A stretch of 64,000 nucleotides of DNA from an uncultured Ectothiorhodospiraceae bacterium (GCA_913061005.1 CAJXSH010000001.1:156752-220751); one strand, 5' to 3'. Positions 26,725 to 38,859 are shown, counted from the first letter of the stretch. Notes: generated from the sequence alone by a model not told the origin. Numbers and translations: made by a program.

Positions 26725-28139
26725 CCGATCCCCAAATCGGGATCCTGATGTTAGGGGTCTTCATTCTCTGTATCTTCCTGGGGTTTCCGATCGCCTTTAC
26801 CTTGATGGCGCTGGGGATCGGCTTTGGCTATTTCGCCTACTTCGATGGCGGTCGCATGTGGCGTGGCTATGAGCGGCTTGTCGAAGAGGGGGCCGAAGGC
26901 TGGCAGGTCTGGCAGGCCTACCTCGAGGGGTTTCTCAACAACCGCATCTTCGATCTGTTCGTCAACCAGACCTACTCGGTCATGGCCAACGAAGTGCTCA
27001 CCGCGGTGCCCCTGTTCTTGTTCATGGGCTATATCGTCGAGCGTTCGAATATTGTCGAGCGGCTGTTCTCCACGCTCTACATTGCCGCGCGCCGGGTCCC
27101 GGGGGCCATGGCCGTGGCGGCGCTGATCACCTGTACGCTGTTCGCGACGGCCACCGGCATCGTCGGGGCGGTGGTTACGCTCATGGGGCTGCTGGCATTG
27201 CCGGCGATGCTCAATGCCCGGTACAACAACTCCTTCGCCTCGGGGGTGATCTGCGCCGGCGGGACACTCGGGATCCTCATCCCGCCTTCCATCATGCTGA
27301 TCGTCTACGCGGCGGCCACCGGGACGTCGATCGTCCGGCTCTATGCCGGGGCCCTTTTCCCGGGGCTGCTGCTGGCGGGGCTTTATATCACCTACATCGT
27401 GGTGCGTAGCTTTCTGCAGCCGTCGGTGGCGCCCAAGCCCACCGATGACGAGGTCGGCGATGTCTCCATGGGCAAACTGGTGATGATGATCCTCACCTCG
27501 TTTGTGCCGCTGGCGGTACTGATCATTGCCGTGCTCGGGTCGATCCTCTTCGGCCTGGCCACACCGACCGAGGCGGCCTCAGCCGGTGCACTCGGCGGAC
27601 TTGGCCTGGCTGCCATCTACCGGGCGCTGACCTGGGACAAGCTCCGCGATTCGGTGTATCTCACGCTCAAGACCACCGCCATGGTGTGCTGGCTGTTCGT
27701 GGGCTCCTGGACGTTTTCGTCGGTGTTCTCCTACCTCGGTGGCGAGCATCTGATCACCGAGTTTGTCACCGGGCTCAACCTCAACACCATTACGTTCCTG
27801 ATCCTGGCGCAGTTGATCATCTTTTTGCTCGGCTGGCCGCTGGAGTGGTCCGAGATCATCATCATCTTCGTGCCCATCTTCCTGCCGCTGCTCGAGATCT
27901 TTGGCGTGGATCCACTGTTTTTCGGCATCCTGGTGGCGCTGAACCTGCAGACGTCGTTCCTGACACCGCCAATGGCCATGTCGGCCTACTATCTCAAGGG
28001 CATCGCGCCGCCATCGGTGCAGCTGATGCAGATATTCAAAGGCTGTATGCCATTCCTGTTCTTTGTCCTGGTGGCGATGGTCGTGCTCTACGTCTTCCCG
28101 CAGATCGTCTTCTGGCTTCCGGACACGGTCTATGGCTGA
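26721..28139 (+). CDS. TRAP transporter large permease (DctM)
   Basis: A 472-aa multi-helix membrane protein carrying the transport path. It begins with the DctM pattern GILMLGVFILCIFLGFPIAFTLMALG. An inserted stretch (about 35-75, including FDGGRMWRGYERLVEEGAEGW) separates helix 1 from ANEVLTAVPLFLFMGYIVERSNI, as in the subgroup with long loops often annotated for mannitol or chloroaromatic uptake; that label is loose. CAGGTLGILIPPSIMLIVYA and the late FLTPPMAMSAYYLKGI are family signatures. Translation is coupled to dctQ (ATGA) and to the amidase, whose ATG lies 8 bp inside its end. Confidence 0.93.
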   Translation: MTDPQIGILMLGVFILCIFLGFPIAFTLMALGIGFGYFAYFDGGRMWRGYERLVEEGAEGWQVWQAYLEGFLNNRIFDLFVNQTYSVMANEVLTAVPLFLFMGYIVERSNIVERLFSTLYIAARRVPGAMAVAALITCTLFATATGIVGAVVTLMGLLALPAMLNARYNNSFASGVICAGGTLGILIPPSIMLIVYAAATGTSIVRLYAGALFPGLLLAGLYITYIVVRSFLQPSVAPKPTDDEVGDVSMGKLVMMILTSFVPLAVLIIAVLGSILFGLATPTEAASAGALGGLGLAAIYRALTWDKLRDSVYLTLKTTAMVCWLFVGSWTFSSVFSYLGGEHLITEFVTGLNLNTITFLILAQLIIFLLGWPLEWSEIIIIFVPIFLPLLEIFGVDPLFFGILVALNLQTSFLTPPMAMSAYYLKGIAPPSVQLMQIFKGCMPFLFFVLVAMVVLYVFPQIVFWLPDTVYG

Positions 28140-29487
28140 GCGGGTTGAGATCGCTGATCCATCGACGCTGACGGCGACGGCGCTTGCCGGCCATCTGGCG
28201 GACGGTGTCCTGACGGCCGAAGCGGTGACCCGGGCCTGCCTCGAACGGATCGAGGCCACCGAACCAGATATCCAGGCCTGGGCGCACTATGACGAGCGGT
28301 TGGCGATCATGCAGGCAAAGGAAGCCGATCGCCGTCGGGCTCAGGGGCTGCCGCTCGGGCCGTTGCACGGCGTCCCGGTGGGGCTGAAGGATATTATCGA
28401 TGCCCGAGGTTTGCCGACCCATAACGGCACACCGCTGGATGCCGGTCACCGCCCGCTTGAGGATGCCACGGTCACCCAGCGTTTGCGTAATGCCGGGGCG
28501 ATCATCCTTGGCAAGACGGTGACCAGCGAGCTTGCCTATTTCCATCCCGGGGCGACAAAGAACCCGCATGATCCAACGCGAACCCCCGGGGGTTCGTCCA
28601 GCGGATCCGCCGCCGCGGTGGCCGCCGGTATGGTGCCCTTTGCCGTGGGTACCCAGACCAATGGTTCGGTGATCCGGCCGGCGTCTTTCTGTGGTGTGGT
28701 GGGGTACAAGCCCAGCTACGGGACGGTCCCCCGCACCGGTGTGCTCAAAGCGGCCCCCTCGCTGGACCACGTCGGGTTTTTCGCCCGTAGCATCGACGAC
28801 ATTACGCTCGCGGCCGCGGCGATGGGCCCGGATGGCGAGGATCGCGACTGCGATCTCAACGTCGGGCCCCTCCAGTCGGTCGCGCAGTCCACGCCGCCGG
28901 TGACACCGGATATCGCGATGGTTCACACGCCTTTTAGCGAGCGCCTCGAGCCCGAGACCCGGGCGGGGTTTGCCGAGCTGGTGGACGTGCTGGGTGAGCA
29001 TGGAACGGAAACCGAGCTGCCCGAGCTCTTCGGCCGTGGCGCCGGGTGGCTGGCGACGATCATGGCCAGCGAAATGACCCGTAACCTGGGGCATTACCTG
29101 GAGCGGGATGCCAGCCAGATCAGTGATGCCTTCAAAGCGCTCATGGATCAGGGCCAGGGCATCCGGGCGGTGGATTATCTGGCCGCCCGCGATATGCAGC
29201 CGGTCCTGCTCGAGGCGCTTGAGCCGCTTTTCGAGCGGTTTGATGCGATCATCACCCCGGCGGCCCCGGGTGAGGCGCCGGCGGATCTGACAACCACGGG
29301 GGATCCGATATTCTGCACACTCTGGACATTGTGCGGACTGCCCGCTGTGACACTGCCGCTTTTGAGCGGTCCAAACGGGATGCCCGTGGGCGTTCAGCTG
29401 GTCGGCGCCTATGGACAGGATGCACAGCTGCTGCGCACGGCGCGTTGGCTACTGGCACAATGCCAGCCGGACGGAGAGGAGACGTAA
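28132..29487 (+). CDS. Amidase (amidase signature family)
   Basis: A 451-aa hydrolase of C-N amide bonds with the Ser-cisSer-Lys triad: Lys86 in GVPVGLKDII, the cis-Ser at about 155 in TPGGSSSGSAAAVAAG, and nucleophile Ser179 in GTQTNGSVIRPASFCG. The Asn before Gly-Ser replaces the more common Gly and occurs in many bacterial small-molecule amidases. There are no Cys pairs or GatA-specific features, and no GatC/GatB neighbour, so it is not the tRNA amidotransferase. Starting at the ATG 8 bp inside dctM, it belongs to the TRAP operon, which suggests that the transporter brings in an amide or carbamoyl compound that this cytoplasmic enzyme cleaves. The substrate is not known. Confidence 0.92.
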   Translation: MAERVEIADPSTLTATALAGHLADGVLTAEAVTRACLERIEATEPDIQAWAHYDERLAIMQAKEADRRRAQGLPLGPLHGVPVGLKDIIDARGLPTHNGTPLDAGHRPLEDATVTQRLRNAGAIILGKTVTSELAYFHPGATKNPHDPTRTPGGSSSGSAAAVAAGMVPFAVGTQTNGSVIRPASFCGVVGYKPSYGTVPRTGVLKAAPSLDHVGFFARSIDDITLAAAAMGPDGEDRDCDLNVGPLQSVAQSTPPVTPDIAMVHTPFSERLEPETRAGFAELVDVLGEHGTETELPELFGRGAGWLATIMASEMTRNLGHYLERDASQISDAFKALMDQGQGIRAVDYLAARDMQPVLLEALEPLFERFDAIITPAAPGEAPADLTTTGDPIFCTLWTLCGLPAVTLPLLSGPNGMPVGVQLVGAYGQDAQLLRTARWLLAQCQPDGEET

Positions 29488-29657
29488 TGATCGACCGAAT
29501 AATGGCGCTGATCGGTTTGTTGATGCTTGGGGCATTCCTTGTGGTTGTCCCGATCTTTGTGCCCCATCTGGATTTGATTGCCGTGATCGTCGGCTGTGCT
29601 GTTCTGGCCACCTACGATATGTGGCGCCACGTTGTCGGCAAGCACAGTGGTGGATGA
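29487..29657 (+). CDS. Tiny two-helix membrane protein ending the TRAP operon
   Basis: A 56-residue protein starting at an ATG whose A is the last base of the amidase TAA (TAATG overlap), with GGAGAGGAG just upstream. Two hydrophobic segments (MALIGLLMLGAFLVVVPIFV and LIAVIVGCAVLATYDMWRHV) predict a membrane hairpin; the tail is short and basic. I do not recognise a family. The close coupling and ribosome site argue that it is real, and the terminator starts 14 bp after its stop. It may assist the TRAP permease, but nothing in the sequence proves this. Confidence 0.75.
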   Translation: MIDRIMALIGLLMLGAFLVVVPIFVPHLDLIAVIVGCAVLATYDMWRHVVGKHSGG

Positions 29658-29671
29658 AAGCACTTTGATGT

Positions 29672-29710
29672 GATCAAAAAAAACCCGGCTCATGGCCGGG
29701 TTTTTTGATC
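29672..29710. terminator. Bidirectional intrinsic terminator between the TRAP operon and acnA
   Basis: The arms GATC-A8-CCCGGC and GCCGGG-T6-GATC pair around a 5-base loop (29690-29694). The A-run on one side and T-run on the other provide a U-tract in both directions. It serves the rightward TRAP-amidase operon and the leftward acnA gene, which ends at 29737. Confidence 0.92.
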
Positions 29711-29736
29711 GGGGCGAGGCTCGCCCGTTGCCGGCC

Positions 29737-32487
<2,751 letters not shown>

Positions 32488-32563
32488 GGTTCCTCCCGAA
32501 ATCGCAGTGCGCGCAAGGCACGTTGCTTTATACTGAGTATGCTCGCCGTTGGCGTGGCGCCGG

Positions 32564-32569
32564 ATTATA
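32564..32569 (-). promoter_or_regulatory. Candidate acnA -10 element
   Basis: A perfect TATAAT on the minus strand lies 77 bp before the acnA ATG in the gap after hflD. No good -35 is seen 16-18 bp upstream, so strength or activator dependence cannot be judged. Confidence 0.42.
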
Positions 32570-32611
32570 CATGATGCAGCGCCGCAACGGCAGTCCCGAC
32601 GCGCCGCTCGA

Positions 32612-33238
32612 TCACCCCGAGGGCACCTGGCTGAGGGCGCGGCGCGCGGACTCGATGATTTGCGGCCGACCGAATATCAACCGCAGCCGGCCGCCGCCGT
32701 TGACCTGCCACAGTCCCGCGGCGCGAATGGCTGCCAGCAGCAATGCCCGGATGGCCGCGGCGTGGCGTTCGTCTTCGAGATACCGACCATGGCCCTGCAC
32801 GATAATGCGCGGTCGAAGGGGGCTGATCCGGTCTTTGTAGGTCTGGGCCACACTGGCGATGACGCTCGGATGCGTGACATCGCCAAAGTAATCCATCTGT
32901 CCCCGGGCCCGTTCCAGCCCGTTGCCGACTTCGGCAAGTCGGCCGCGATCCCGTCGCAGCTTGCGCTCGAGCTGGAGTACGCTGACCAGATAGCGGGTCA
33001 GCTGCATGTTGCGCGGCTGCGAGAGATGGTCGGCCAGCAGGCGAAGGCCTTCATCAAGACAGCCCGGCTCGCCGTAGAGTGTCTCCACATCGTTTTGATA
33101 ATGCCCCAGCAGACCGCGCAGGCAGACGGCAAGCGCGGCGTTGTCGGTACGCCCCTGCTCGGCAATCTCGCGGACTTGCTTGAGCGCGAGGAACAGGGCG
33201 CCGAGGGCCATGGCCCGCTCCGAGTCAGGCGACGCCAC
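32612..33238 (-). CDS. hflD: HflD family protein, partner gene of mnmA
   Basis: HflD is a peripheral membrane protein described in E. coli as a lysogenisation regulator that affects phage lambda CII; its housekeeping role is unclear. This one has 208 aa with a GTG start at 33238. That start restores the N-terminal length of the family (E. coli MAKNYYDITLALAG); an ATG nine codons later with a GGAG ahead of it is the alternative. Recognisable parts are [27 protein letters not shown], and the C-terminal [13 protein letters not shown] and [25 protein letters not shown]. It overlaps the end of mnmA by 14 bp, the arrangement known from many gammaproteobacteria. Confidence 0.9.
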   Translation of the reverse strand: MASPDSERAMALGALFLALKQVREIAEQGRTDNAALAVCLRGLLGHYQNDVETLYGEPGCLDEGLRLLADHLSQPRNMQLTRYLVSVLQLERKLRRDRGRLAEVGNGLERARGQMDYFGDVTHPSVIASVAQTYKDRISPLRPRIIVQGHGRYLEDERHAAAIRALLLAAIRAAGLWQVNGGGRLRLIFGRPQIIESARRALSQVPSG

Positions 33239-34346
33239 GGCGATTCGGCTCCTCGAGCGGTAGCCGCTCGGCGATCGTCCCGCCCCCCAGGCAGGCGACT
33301 TCGTCGTAGACCACCACCGACTGGCCCGGTGTCACCGCGCGCTGGGGGCGCTCGAAAACCACCCGGTGACGGCCATCCGGCGCCGGTGTGAGCCAGGCCT
33401 GCTGCTCGGGCTGGCGATGTCGCAGCCGGACAGTGCAGGCCATCGGCGCAGCCGGCGGTTGACCGGCCACCCAATGCCAGTCGTCGGCGATCAATCCGCG
33501 ACTCATCAACGCCGGGTGATCGTGGCCCTGGGCGACAATGAGCCGGTTGCCGGCCATGTCTTTGTCTACCACGTACCAGGGCAATCCCGAGTGCCGGGCC
33601 ATTCCGCCGAGGTTGAGTCCCCGCCGCTGTCCAATGGTGTAGAAGGCAAGGCCGTGGTGCTCACCCAGCGTCTCGCCCTCGACGGTGACGATGGGGCCGG
33701 GATCGGCGGCGATGTATTGGCCCAGGAAGGCGCGAAAGTCGCGCTCGCCGATAAAGCAGATACCGGTGCTGTCGGGCTTGTCGAAGTTGGCAAAGCCGGC
33801 CTCATCGGCCAGCTCGCGGACCCTTGCCTTGGTCAGTGTCGCCAGCGGGAAGATCGCCGGTGCCAGCTGTGACTGGTCCAGCGCGTAGAGGAAATAGGTC
33901 TGATCCTTGTTGCTGTCGACGGCACGAACCAGTCGGCGCGCCCCCGTGGGTCCGGTGACACCGGCGTAGTGCCCCGTGGCGATCCATGTCGCGCCCAGCC
34001 GGCGGGCATGATCGACAAAGGCCCGGAACTTGATGTGCTGATTGCAGAGAATGTCCGGGTTGGGGGTGCGACCGGCCCGGAACTCGTCGAGGCAGTGATC
34101 AAAGACCTGCTGCCGGTAGGCGGCCGCAAAGTTGACCCGATGCAGGGCAATCCCCAGGGTGTCGGCCACCTGTCGGGCGTCGGCGTAGTCGGCCTCGGCA
34201 CTGCAGTGGCCGCTGTCATCGTCGTCTTCCCAGTTTTTCATGAAAAGCCCCTCGACCCGGTAGCCCTGCCTTTGCAGCAACCAGGCGCTGACGGCGGAGT
34301 CCACACCACCGGAGAGGCCGACGATCACCAGGGGGTCATCATTCAT
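33225..34346 (-). CDS. mnmA: tRNA-specific 2-thiouridylase MnmA
   Basis: MnmA thiolates U34 of the Lys, Glu and Gln tRNAs, using ATP and sulfur passed from IscS through the Tus relay. From the ATG at 34346 it is 373 aa (E. coli 368). It has the PP-loop [13 protein letters not shown] near residue 10, the catalytic Cys in [13 protein letters not shown], the second Cys in [13 protein letters not shown], and C-terminal TRAM-like beta domains. An earlier in-frame start (20 codons upstream) lies in the divergent promoter region and is unlikely. There is no Shine-Dalgarno before the ATG; TATCCT sits 7 bases upstream, so the mRNA may be leaderless. It is divergent from clpS. Confidence 0.95.
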   Translation of the reverse strand: MNDDPLVIVGLSGGVDSAVSAWLLQRQGYRVEGLFMKNWEDDDDSGHCSAEADYADARQVADTLGIALHRVNFAAAYRQQVFDHCLDEFRAGRTPNPDILCNQHIKFRAFVDHARRLGATWIATGHYAGVTGPTGARRLVRAVDSNKDQTYFLYALDQSQLAPAIFPLATLTKARVRELADEAGFANFDKPDSTGICFIGERDFRAFLGQYIAADPGPIVTVEGETLGEHHGLAFYTIGQRRGLNLGGMARHSGLPWYVVDKDMAGNRLIVAQGHDHPALMSRGLIADDWHWVAGQPPAAPMACTVRLRHRQPEQQAWLTPAPDGRHRVVFERPQRAVTPGQSVVVYDEVACLGGGTIAERLPLEEPNRRGVA

Positions 34347-34353
34347 GTGTGAG

Positions 34354-34359
34354 AGGATA
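34354..34359 (-). promoter_or_regulatory. Candidate mnmA -10 element giving a leaderless start
   Basis: TATCCT on the minus strand ends 7 bases (CTCACAC) before the mnmA ATG, so transcription would start on or next to the A of the start codon. No Shine-Dalgarno sequence is present and the -35 is not convincing. Confidence 0.4.
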
Positions 34360-34437
34360 ACATTGGCGGGGCAGGCATCAGCTTTTAGAATTGCCGCTCT
34401 GACCATTCATTACGCCGCAATCCCGGGGTCCGTGCCC

Positions 34438-34758
34438 ATGAGCGAAGAAAACGAGCCGCTACGGGAGGACGACCTGTCGGTCCAGGAGGCCGATCCCGAG
34501 GTCAAGGAGCCGCCCCTGTACCGGGTCATCCTTCTCAACGATGACTACACGCCCATGGAGTTCGTGGTAGAGATATTACAGACCTTCTTCCGCATGGATC
34601 GGGAGCAGGCAACGCAGGTGATGCTCCATGTCCACACCCGGGGCAAGGGGGTTTGCGGGGTGTTCAGCCGCGACGTGGCCGAAACTAAGGTTGACCAGGT
34701 CACCGAGTATGCCCGCGAGCACAATCACCCGCTGATGTGCACCATGGAGCCGGCATGA
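34438..34758 (+). CDS. clpS: ClpS, N-degron adaptor of ClpAP
   Basis: ClpS binds proteins with N-terminal Leu, Phe, Trp or Tyr and hands them to ClpA. The 106 aa length equals that of E. coli. After a flexible acidic N-terminal tail come the core motifs [20 protein letters not shown] (containing the [10 protein letters not shown] substrate pocket), [13 protein letters not shown] with the HxxGKGxCG signature, and CTMEPA at the end. The ATG at 34438 is chosen because it fits the family length; the open frame upstream is longer but without conservation. It is 58 bp upstream of clpA and divergent from mnmA. Confidence 0.97.
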   Translation: MSEENEPLREDDLSVQEADPEVKEPPLYRVILLNDDYTPMEFVVEILQTFFRMDREQATQVMLHVHTRGKGVCGVFSRDVAETKVDQVTEYAREHNHPLMCTMEPA

Positions 34759-34816
34759 ACAGGAACACATCCGCCGCCGGCGGGTCCAAGCAGGCAGCAA
34801 GCCAGGTGGGAGTCCG

Positions 34817-37087
34817 ATGCTGAGTAAAGAGCTGGAATTCACGTTGAACCTGGCCTTCAAGGAGGCCCGGGAGAAGCGCCACGAGTTTCTGACCGTGGAG
34901 CATCTGCTGCTGGCGCTGACGGACAACCCCGCGGCCCTCGAGGTGCTGCGCGCCTGTGGCGCCGATCTGGATAGCCTGCGCAAGGATCTGGAGGCGTTTC
35001 TCGACGAGACCACGCCGCTGCTGCCGCCCAACGACAACCGCGAGACACAGCCAACGCTGGGGTTCCAGCGGGTGCTCCAGCGCGCCATCCTGCATGTCCA
35101 GTCCTCGGGCAAGAAAGAGGTGAGCGGCGCCAACGTGGTGGTGGCCATCTTCAGCGAGCAGGAATCCCAGGCGGTGTACTTTCTGCACAAGCAGAACATC
35201 TCGCGCCTGGATGCGGTGAACTTCATCTCGCACGGGATCTCGAAGGTCTCCGACGAGGAGGCCAGCTCGGATGCCGAGGGGGCGCAGGAGTCGGGCGAGA
35301 CGGATGAGGACGGCGGCAGCGCCAAACCGCTTGAGAGCTATGCCACCGATCTCAATGCCCGCGCCCGGCAGGGCCGGACCGATCCGCTCATCGGCCGCAA
35401 GCACGAGGTGGAGCGGACCATCCAGATCCTCTGCCGTCGGCGCAAGAACAATCCGCTTTATGTCGGCGAGCCCGGGGTGGGCAAGACCGCCATCGCCGAA
35501 GGCCTCGCCAAACTGGTCGAAGACGGCGAGGTGCCGGATGTGCTCGCCAATGCGCAGATCTATGCCCTCGACCTGGGAGCGCTGGTCGCCGGCACCAAGT
35601 ACCGCGGCGACTTCGAAAAGCGGCTCAAGGCGCTGCTGGCGCAGCTCAAGAAGTCGGACAACGCGGTTTTGTTCATCGATGAAATCCACACCATCATCGG
35701 CGCCGGCTCGGCCTCGGGCGGTGTGATGGATGCCTCCAATCTGCTCAAGCCCATGCTTGCCAGCGGCGAGTTGAAGTGCATCGGCTCGACCACCTACGAG
35801 GAGTACCGCGGGATTTTCGAAAAGGATCGGGCGCTGGCCCGGCGCTTTCAGAAAATCGATGTGCCCGAGCCCACCGTCGATGAGACGGTCCAGATCCTGC
35901 GCGGGCTGAAGGATCGCTTCGAATCCCATCACGGGGTGCGTTACACCCACCCCGCGCTGGAGAGTGCGGCCGAGTTGTCGGCCAAGTACATCACCGATCG
36001 CCATCTGCCCGACAAGGCCATCGATGTCATCGACGAGGCCGGCGCCAATCTGCGGCTGCTGCCACCGTCAAAGAAGAAGAAAACCGTCGGTGTGGGTGAT
36101 ATCGAGACCATCATCGCCAAGATGGCCCGGATTCCGCCCAAGCGCGTGTCCAGCTCGGACATGCGGCTGCTCGAGACCATGGAAAAGGATCTCAAGCGGG
36201 TGATCTACGGCCAGGACGAAGCCATCGACACGCTGGCGGCGACCATCAAGATGTCGCGGGCCGGGTTGCGGGATACCGAAAAGCCGGTCGGCAGCTTCCT
36301 GTTTGCCGGGCCCACCGGTGTCGGCAAGACCGAAGTCACCCGACAGCTCGCCGAGATCATGGGGATCAATCTGATCCGGTTCGACATGTCCGAGTACATG
36401 GAGCGCCACACCGTCTCGCGGCTGATCGGGGCACCGCCGGGGTATGTCGGCTTTGATCAGGGCGGGTTGCTGACCGATGAGGTGCTCAAGCACCCGCACT
36501 CGGTGGTGTTGCTCGATGAGATCGAAAAGGCCCATCCGGATGTCTTCAATCTGCTGCTGCAGGTCATGGACCACGGCTCACTGACCGATAACAACGGCCG
36601 TCATGCAGATTTCCGCAACGTGATCCTGGTGATGACCACCAACGCTGGTGCCGAGGAGCAGAGCCGGCGCAGCATCGGCTTCACGCCCCAGGATCAGAGC
36701 AGCGACGCCATCGAGGTGATCCGCAAGCAGTTCACACCGGAGTTCCGCAACCGGCTGGATGCGATCATCCAGTTCAACAGCCTGGTGCCCGAGGTCATCC
36801 AGCGGGTGGCGGATAAGTTCATCCGCGATCTGCGCCATCAGCTGGCTGAAAAGCGCGTCACACTCGAGGTCAGCGAACCGGCCCGTGCCTGGCTCGCCGA
36901 GCAGGGCTACGACCCGGTCATGGGCGCCCGGCCCATGGCCCGGTTGATCCAGGACCGGCTCAAGCGCCCGCTGGCCGATGAGCTACTGTTCGGCCGGCTC
37001 ACGCAGGGCGGTCACGTGCAGGTCGAACTGGATGAAACCGGCGAGGCACTGACGTTCCGGATCGATACCCCGGAGCCGGTCGAGTAG
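34817..37087 (+). CDS. clpA: ClpA, unfoldase of the ClpAP protease
   Basis: ClpA is the double-ring AAA+ unfoldase that feeds substrates, including ClpS-delivered N-degron proteins, to ClpP. The 756 aa protein (E. coli 758) has an N-domain with two Clp repeats (1-150), an acidic linker (about 150-175), AAA-1 with GEPGVGKTA and FIDEIHTIIGAGS, AAA-2 with GPTGVGKTE and VLLDEIEKAHPDVFN, and a D2-small domain. There is no ClpB-type coiled-coil insert. Ribosome site: GGTGGGAG. It ends 18 bp from the convergent infA; a GCGCGC inverted repeat lies between them without a U-tract. Confidence 0.97.
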   Translation: MLSKELEFTLNLAFKEAREKRHEFLTVEHLLLALTDNPAALEVLRACGADLDSLRKDLEAFLDETTPLLPPNDNRETQPTLGFQRVLQRAILHVQSSGKKEVSGANVVVAIFSEQESQAVYFLHKQNISRLDAVNFISHGISKVSDEEASSDAEGAQESGETDEDGGSAKPLESYATDLNARARQGRTDPLIGRKHEVERTIQILCRRRKNNPLYVGEPGVGKTAIAEGLAKLVEDGEVPDVLANAQIYALDLGALVAGTKYRGDFEKRLKALLAQLKKSDNAVLFIDEIHTIIGAGSASGGVMDASNLLKPMLASGELKCIGSTTYEEYRGIFEKDRALARRFQKIDVPEPTVDETVQILRGLKDRFESHHGVRYTHPALESAAELSAKYITDRHLPDKAIDVIDEAGANLRLLPPSKKKKTVGVGDIETIIAKMARIPPKRVSSSDMRLLETMEKDLKRVIYGQDEAIDTLAATIKMSRAGLRDTEKPVGSFLFAGPTGVGKTEVTRQLAEIMGINLIRFDMSEYMERHTVSRLIGAPPGYVGFDQGGLLTDEVLKHPHSVVLLDEIEKAHPDVFNLLLQVMDHGSLTDNNGRHADFRNVILVMTTNAGAEEQSRRSIGFTPQDQSSDAIEVIRKQFTPEFRNRLDAIIQFNSLVPEVIQRVADKFIRDLRHQLAEKRVTLEVSEPARAWLAEQGYDPVMGARPMARLIQDRLKRPLADELLFGRLTQGGHVQVELDETGEALTFRIDTPEPVE

Positions 37088-37105
37088 GGCAGGGCGCGCG
37101 GGCCG

Positions 37106-37324
37106 TTAGCGCGCGCGGTAGACGATGCGGCCTTTGTTGAGGTCGTAGGGCGTGAGCTCGACGGTGACCGTGTCACCCCGCAGGATGCGGATGTAGTGCT
37201 TGCGCATCTTGCCGGAGATATGGGCGGTCACGGTGTGGCCGTTCTCCAGTTCGACGCGGAACATGGTGTTGGGCATCACCTCGGTGATGGTGCCCTGCAT
37301 CCGGATGTTTTCCTCTTTGGACAT
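37106..37324 (-). CDS. infA: Translation initiation factor IF-1
   Basis: IF-1 is the small OB-fold factor that occupies the ribosomal A site during initiation. The 72 aa are nearly full identity-class with E. coli ([46 protein letters not shown]). A GAGAGG ribosome site precedes the ATG, and a TAGACT that could be a -10 lies about 35 bp upstream. It is the last gene of the leftward COG3146-aat-ate-infA group, 66 bp after ate, and is convergent with clpA as in many gammaproteobacteria. Confidence 0.98.
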   Translation of the reverse strand: MSKEENIRMQGTITEVMPNTMFRVELENGHTVTAHISGKMRKHYIRILRGDTVTVELTPYDLNKGRIVYRAR

Positions 37325-37390
37325 GCAGCCTCTCGCTTGCTGTAAAACCCGATAGTCTACCGGAGGCGTTGCAACGGCACCAAGCGGTGA

Positions 37391-38119
37391 TCACAGCGCC
37401 GGGAAGCGTTGCCACTGCCCCTGGATGTAACGCTCGTGGGGCATGAAATGCCGTTTGTAGTCCATCCGGGGGGCCGCGCCAATCCAATAGCCCAGATAGA
37501 GCCAATCCCGCTGGCGGCGGCGGGCCTCGTCGATCTGCAGCAGGATGGCAAGTGTGCCCAGACCCCGATGCGCTGCCTCGGGGGCGTAGAAGGTGTACAC
37601 CGCCGAGAGGGAATGGCCCGTGTCGTCGGTCACCGCCACGCCCAGCAGCTCATCGGTATCGCACTGACGCAGCTCGAGAAAATCGGTCGGGCACCATGGC
37701 GCGGTGAGGAACTGCCGGTACATATCCACATCCACATCATCCATGCCGCCGCCTGGATGGCGCGCGTTGACATAGCGCTGGTAGAGGGCGAAGTGCTCGG
37801 GGTTGTGGCGAAACCCGGCATTGACCAGCCGGATGTCGTGGTTGCGCCGCAGGCACCGTCGGTGGCGTCGCCGCGGCGCGAACGCGGTGACAGGGATGCG
37901 CAGACTCTCGCAGGCCTGGCAGCCGGGGCAGCCGGTGCGGTAGATGTGTTCGCCGCCGCGACGGAACCCGGCCGCCAGCAGCTCATCGTAGAGCGCGGGT
38001 GTGCAATCGAGCCGCGGGTCCACCACATCAAAGCGCGACATCCGGTCGTCGAGATAGGGACAGGGCTGGAAACCGCCGTCAAAAAGCCGGATGGATCGAT
38101 AGGATGTCGCTTTTGTCAT
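37391..38119 (-). CDS. bpt: Aspartate/glutamate leucyl-transferase (Bpt/Ate family)
   Basis: Bacterial Bpt attaches leucine from Leu-tRNA to proteins with N-terminal Asp or Glu, making them ClpS substrates. The 242-aa protein has an N-terminal ATE domain with the Cys-rich patch CPYLDDRMS and RTGCPGCQACESLRIPV, then a GNAT-like C-terminal domain (HSLSAVYTFYAPEAAHRGLGTLAILLQI, YLGYWIGAAPRMDYK). The ATG at 38119 overlaps the aat stop (ATGA), which decides it over a GTG three codons upstream. Together with aat, clpS and clpA next door it completes a bacterial N-degron pathway. Leu (not Arg) specificity is inferred from bacterial family members. Confidence 0.93.
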   Translation of the reverse strand: MTKATSYRSIRLFDGGFQPCPYLDDRMSRFDVVDPRLDCTPALYDELLAAGFRRGGEHIYRTGCPGCQACESLRIPVTAFAPRRRHRRCLRRNHDIRLVNAGFRHNPEHFALYQRYVNARHPGGGMDDVDVDMYRQFLTAPWCPTDFLELRQCDTDELLGVAVTDDTGHSLSAVYTFYAPEAAHRGLGTLAILLQIDEARRRQRDWLYLGYWIGAAPRMDYKRHFMPHERYIQGQWQRFPAL

Positions 38120-38859
38120 CCCAGCCACGCATCCAGGTCGTCGGCGCGGATTTCAAGCGACCAGGGCCCGGGATGGGTGGAGGCGCGTTGACTGGCCGCC
38201 AGTGCCATCAGAAAACGTTTGCGGGGCATGGTCTCGGCGCCCAGCCGCATCAGGTGCTCGGTCGGCATCTGGCAGTCCAGAAAGTCAAAGCCCCAGTGCT
38301 CGAGCTGACAGCACAGCCAGGCCATGGCGATCTTGCTGCCATTGACCCGGGCGCTGAACATGGATTCGCCAAAAAAGGCCCGTCCCAGCGACACGCCGTA
38401 GAGCCCACCAACGAGGTGCCCGTCCCGCCAGATTTCGATGGCGTGGGCCAGCCCCAGAACATGCAGCCGGCTGTAGGCGGCATGCATCGCCGGGGTGATC
38501 CAGGTCTGCGGTTGACCCGGGCGGGGGGCGGCGCAACCGCTGACCACTGCATCGAAGGCGGTATCCAGGGTCACCCGGTAGTCATGCCGTCGCAGGGCCC
38601 GGCGCAGCGAGCGGCTGACATGGAAGGCCCCGGGACGGAGGATGGCGCGGGGATCCGGGCTCCACCACAGGATGGGTTCGCCGGGCGAGTACCATGGAAA
38701 GATCCCTCGACGGTAGGCGGATTCCAGCCGACGCGGCGATAATGACCCACCGATGGCCACCAGACCATTCGGGTCGGCCATTGCGGTCTCTGGGTCGGGC
38801 AGCGGGGTGGTTTCGTCATCCGCTGCCAGCCAGGGCACCGGAAGCCGGGGCTCAGTCAT
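38116..38859 (-). CDS. aat: Leucyl/phenylalanyl-tRNA--protein transferase Aat
   Basis: Aat adds Leu or Phe from charged tRNA to proteins with N-terminal Lys or Arg, creating primary destabilising residues for ClpS. The 247 aa protein has the family signatures GLVAIGGSLSPRRLESAYRRGIFPWYSPGEPILWWSPDPR (in shorter conserved blocks), HAIEIWRDGHLVGGLYGVSLGRAFFGESMFS and DCQMPTEHLMRLGAE. It overlaps the COG3146 gene by 8 bp upstream and bpt by 4 bp downstream, so all three are translated from one message. Confidence 0.96.
   Translation of the reverse strand: MTEPRLPVPWLAADDETTPLPDPETAMADPNGLVAIGGSLSPRRLESAYRRGIFPWYSPGEPILWWSPDPRAILRPGAFHVSRSLRRALRRHDYRVTLDTAFDAVVSGCAAPRPGQPQTWITPAMHAAYSRLHVLGLAHAIEIWRDGHLVGGLYGVSLGRAFFGESMFSARVNGSKIAMAWLCCQLEHWGFDFLDCQMPTEHLMRLGAETMPRKRFLMALAASQRASTHPGPWSLEIRADDLDAWLG

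Noticed and set aside
28132..29487. Amidase as GatA of a tRNA amidotransferase
   Set aside because: No gatB or gatC nearby and the operon context is a TRAP transporter.
37088..37115. GCGCGC inverted repeat between clpA and infA as a bidirectional terminator
   Set aside because: Short stem of alternating GC, no U-tract; likely chance in GC-rich DNA.
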